From Sphingobacterium griseoflavum (GTDB lineage: Bacteria; Bacteroidota; Bacteroidia; Sphingobacteriales; Sphingobacteriaceae): 64,000 bases of DNA. Positions 61,785 through 64,000 of the stretch are shown one piece after another. Under the pieces are notes generated by a model. It saw only the letters and a program-made list of their open reading frames with translations. It searched no databases and had not been told where the DNA came from. The stretch is from positions 227,340 to 291,339 of the forward strand of contig NZ_BNAF01000007.1 of the NCBI RefSeq assembly GCF_014653155.1. Reading direction: 5' to 3'. Made by a program: the position numbers and the translations under genes. Numbering within the stretch: the first letter of the stretch is position 1; each line of letters begins with the position of its first letter.

Positions 61785-63314
61785 TTATAGGTTGAATGTT
61801 ATACCTTGTGCGAGCGGCATAGTTCCGCTGTAGTTAATGGTATTGGTTTGTCTGCGCATGTATACTTTCCAGGCGTCCGAGCCTGATTCGCGTCCGCCAC
61901 CAGTCTCCTTTTCGCCGCCAAAAGCGCCCCCGATTTCGGCACCGGAGGTGCCAATGTTTACATTCGCGATGCCGCAATCGGATCCTTTGTGGCTCAGGAA
62001 ATATTCGGCCTCATGGAGATTAGTTGTCATGATGGCAGATGATAACCCTTGAGCAACACTATTCTGGATGGTCACGGCATTTTCCAAGGAGCCTTCATAA
62101 CGTATCAGATAAAGGATGGGGGCGAATGTTTCTTTTTGTACGATGCGGTAATGGTTCGCTACTTCGGCGATAACGGGTTTGACATAGCATTTGCTCCCAT
62201 ATCCCTCGCCCTGTATAATGCCGCCTTCAGTTAGCAGGTGTCCGCCCTCGTCTTCAATCTCTTTTAACGCAGCTAGGTAGCTTTCTACAGCTTGGTGATC
62301 GATTAATGGTCCCACATGGTTCTGGGATTCAAGCGGATTGCCAATTTTTAATTGCGTGTAGGCATCAACGAGGGCAGCCCGAACCTTATTGTATATGTCT
62401 TTATGCACAATGAGCCTGCGTGTGCTGGTGCAGCGCTGCCCTGCAGTGCCAACAGCGCCGAAAACAGCAGCGCTAACCGTCAGCTTCAAGTCTGCGTGGG
62501 CTGTTACGATGATGGCGTTGTTGCCGCCAAGTTCCAAAAGGGATTTGCCTAGTCTAGCAGCCACCATTGTGGCAACTTCTTTTCCCATGCGTGTAGAGCC
62601 CGTAGCAGAAACCAGATCGATACGAGGGTCTGCTGCCATCCAACGGCCCAAGTCTGCACCTCCAGTGCAGATCGACGATATCCCTTCGGGTAGTTCATTG
62701 TCTGCCAATACCTCAGCCAAAATCTTTTGGCAGGCAATGGTACATACAGGTGTTTTTTCGCTACCCTTCCATATAATAACATTTCCGCAAACGAGCGCTA
62801 GCGCTGCATTCCAAGCCCAAACTGCAACGGGAAAATTAAATGCAGATATAATGCCTACGATTCCTAACGGATGGTATTGTTCGTACATGCGATGTGCAGG
62901 ACGCTCGGAATGCATAGTGAAGCCGTAGAGTTGTCTTGATTGGCCAACTGCGAAATCACAGATATCTATCATTTCTTGCACTTCGCCCAGCCCTTCTTGG
63001 TACGACTTGCCCATTTCATAGGAAACGAGTTTGCCCAGTTCGGATTTTCGTGCCCGCAATTTTTCTCCGAACTGGCGAACAATTTCTCCACGTCTTGGCG
63101 CCGGTATGTCGGCCCACGAACGCTTCGCCTCGAAGGCGATGTTTAGTACCCGTTCATAATCTTCCCTGCTACTGGCGCATACATGTCCGATATCGTTCCC
63201 GTCAACGGGCGAAGTGGATACAAGAATCTCTCCTGCGCTAAACCATTGCTCACCGGTGGAAGTTCCTCGCTCGATAGGAGAGATGTTAAGTGATGTTAAT
63301 TCTTTTTTTATCAT
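61785..63314 (-). CDS. amaB: Piperideine-6-carboxylate / 2-aminoadipate-semialdehyde dehydrogenase (antiquitin type)
   Basis: Oxidises the semialdehyde made by the transaminase to 2-aminoadipate with NAD. 509 residues, ALDH7 family. FNFPVAVWAWNAALAL for NAD, catalytic Glu in LELGGNNAII, catalytic Cys in GTAGQRCTSTRR, and the C-terminal FGGEKETGGGRESGSDAWK, which is characteristic of antiquitin. First gene of the two-gene lysine catabolic operon. No consensus promoter was recognised in the 160 bp upstream. Confidence 0.92.
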   Translation of the reverse strand: MIKKELTSLNISPIERGTSTGEQWFSAGEILVSTSPVDGNDIGHVCASSREDYERVLNIAFEAKRSWADIPAPRRGEIVRQFGEKLRARKSELGKLVSYEMGKSYQEGLGEVQEMIDICDFAVGQSRQLYGFTMHSERPAHRMYEQYHPLGIVGIISAFNFPVAVWAWNAALALVCGNVIIWKGSEKTPVCTIACQKILAEVLADNELPEGISSICTGGADLGRWMAADPRIDLVSATGSTRMGKEVATMVAARLGKSLLELGGNNAIIVTAHADLKLTVSAAVFGAVGTAGQRCTSTRRLIVHKDIYNKVRAALVDAYTQLKIGNPLESQNHVGPLIDHQAVESYLAALKEIEDEGGHLLTEGGIIQGEGYGSKCYVKPVIAEVANHYRIVQKETFAPILYLIRYEGSLENAVTIQNSVAQGLSSAIMTTNLHEAEYFLSHKGSDCGIANVNIGTSGAEIGGAFGGEKETGGGRESGSDAWKVYMRRQTNTINYSGTMPLAQGITFNL

Positions 63315-63535
63315 AAAGTAAGGTTCTTTATTCTAACTAATGGTGAATATAGTGAATTTTATTTAATAAAAAGCCTTTCTTAGCATCGTTGCTTTCGGGA
63401 TGTGTGTCCTAATGGTTAGCTATACACAAGTACTAAAGGTTAGGGTGGACTTTTTATCGTGAGGGATCTTTTTTTAAATTATCCTTCACTACACCAGCTT
63501 GTTGCGGTCTATGGCGAATGAATAAGCTGGAATAA
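63315..63535. other. Gap between amaB and the rRNA promoters
   Basis: About 220 bp, AT-rich near amaB. No ORF of note and no exact promoter match in either direction. It must hold the amaB promoter if that gene is not regulated otherwise. Confidence 0.4.
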
Positions 63536-63568
63536 TTTGCAGGATATATGCCAAAGTTTCTATCTTTG
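63536..63568 (+). promoter_or_regulatory. rRNA promoter P1
   Basis: TTTG at 63536-63539 and TATCTTTG at 63561-63568, 21-bp spacer: an exact Bacteroidota promoter. It lies about 410 bp upstream of the 16S gene. Confidence 0.75.
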
Positions 63569-63690
63569 CACCACTCCGCAAGGGAGGGACGGTTGAAAAG
63601 CGAAAAACAGGAGATGGGAAAAGGCCTTTAACGAAGGGCGTTTCCACGGTTTCGGGCCCCGCTGGGGCAGCAAAAAAAAGTTCAGATTTA

Positions 63691-63722
63691 TTTTGCGGGA
63701 CCGGAAAAATCTTCTACCTTTG
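63691..63722 (+). promoter_or_regulatory. rRNA promoter P2
   Basis: TTTTG at 63691-63695 and TACCTTTG at 63715-63722, 19-bp spacer, again an exact match, with an A-rich stretch upstream (CAAAAAAAAG). Tandem promoters are normal for rRNA operons. Confidence 0.78.
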
Positions 63723-63976
63723 CAGTCCCAACGAGAAGGAGGGAAACAAACAAGATAGTTCGGGCAGCGATGCCACGATATATAAAAAGCCAAAGCGCGA
63801 CGCGGCGGCGATAGAAGTTCTTTAAGAAAGATGATCATGTAGCGTAACGAGTAGTCGGAAGATGAAAGTTATACAATAACAAAAAATCAACCTGTCAATT
63901 ACGGAACGTAAGATACAACAAAAAACGATTCCGGTTATTTATTAGTAAATAGCCCGGTATCGAACAATTCATTTTT
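63723..63976 (+). promoter_or_regulatory. rRNA leader with boxA-like site
   Basis: Leader between P2 and 16S. GTTCTTTAAGA at 63818-63828 resembles boxA antitermination sites (TGCTCTTTAACA). The 3' part should pair with sequence after the 16S gene for RNase III processing, but that side is outside the window. Confidence 0.6.
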
Positions 63977-64000
63977 ACAATGGAGAGTTTGATCCTGGCT
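63977..64000 (+). rRNA. rrs: 16S ribosomal RNA, 5' end only
   Basis: The last bases read GAGAGTTTGATCCTGGCT, the universal 5' region of 16S rRNA. By alignment with E. coli numbering, the A of AGAGTTT (63984) is position 8, which puts the mature 5' end near 63977. The gene continues beyond the window. Confidence 0.95.

Noticed and set aside
63560..63838. 92-codon minus-strand ORF over the rRNA leader
   Set aside because: It lies antisense to the tandem rRNA promoters and leader, and its composition is not protein-like.
1..64000. CRISPR arrays, insertion sequences, prophage or tRNA genes
   Set aside because: Looked for; no regularly spaced repeats, transposase or integrase motifs were seen, and no tRNA cloverleaf was recognised by eye. 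A tRNA scan would settle the last point.

Overview
The window is a piece of chromosome from a member of the Bacteroidota, most likely family Sphingobacteriaceae (Sphingobacterium, Pedobacter or Olivibacter-like). The signs are the infA-rpmJ-rpsM-rpsK-rpsD-rpoA-rplQ order, repeated promoters of the Bacteroidota form TTTG-N17-23-TAnnTTTG, few Shine-Dalgarno sites, the acyl-ornithine (ArgF') route to arginine, a three-gene sdhCAB operon with a single cytochrome b subunit, and a lysine 6-aminotransferase pathway. The family is inferred; no database search was possible. I see no insertion sequence, prophage, CRISPR array or tRNA gene. Almost everything is core metabolism and housekeeping.

Layout. 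1-3.7 kb: end of the ribosomal-protein superoperon. 3.8-8.6 kb: argD-argF'-argB-proC-argE, closed by an 18-bp stem terminator shared with a convergent Lrp/AsnC regulator. 9.2-9.35 kb: a candidate small RNA. 9.6-20.6 kb: a gene of unknown function, ruvC, a flippase-like membrane protein with a glycosyltransferase, plsC, an exported hydrolase, an SDR with a second flippase-like protein, a lipocalin-like lipoprotein, gmd and an anchored coiled-coil protein. 20.9-29.1 kb (minus): a 1247-residue histidine kinase, sdhCAB and an outer-membrane barrel. 29.1-33.8 kb: csaA, a TadA-type deaminase, sodA, a lipoprotein MsrA, recA, nth and a 61-residue small protein. 33.8-38 kb: an S8 and an S9 peptidase.

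38.2-42.1 kb: a second arginine block (acyltransferase, argG, GNAT, argC) behind a roughly 275-nt leader with a 44-codon arginine-rich ORF. 42.1-48.5 kb: a lipoprotein and the haem genes hemA-hemCD(fusion)-hemB-hemL. 49.2-52.1 kb: rbfA-aat-class V aminotransferase-DUF2027 operon. 52.15-52.4 kb: a second candidate small RNA. 52.6-60.4 kb: argH, galM, dgt, topB and two uncharacterised genes. 60.4-63.3 kb: the lysine catabolic pair. 63.5-64 kb: tandem rRNA promoters, a leader with boxA, and the first bases of a 16S rRNA gene that runs off the window.

The main theme is arginine. All eight enzymes needed to make arginine from glutamate by the acyl-citrulline route are here, plus proC, but in three separate blocks on the same strand. 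The residue of ArgF' that is known to decide acetyl- versus succinyl-ornithine specificity is valine, which predicts succinylated intermediates. The most interesting non-coding candidates are the arginine-rich leader at 38.3 kb and two promoter-to-terminator units without ORFs at 9.2 and 52.2 kb.
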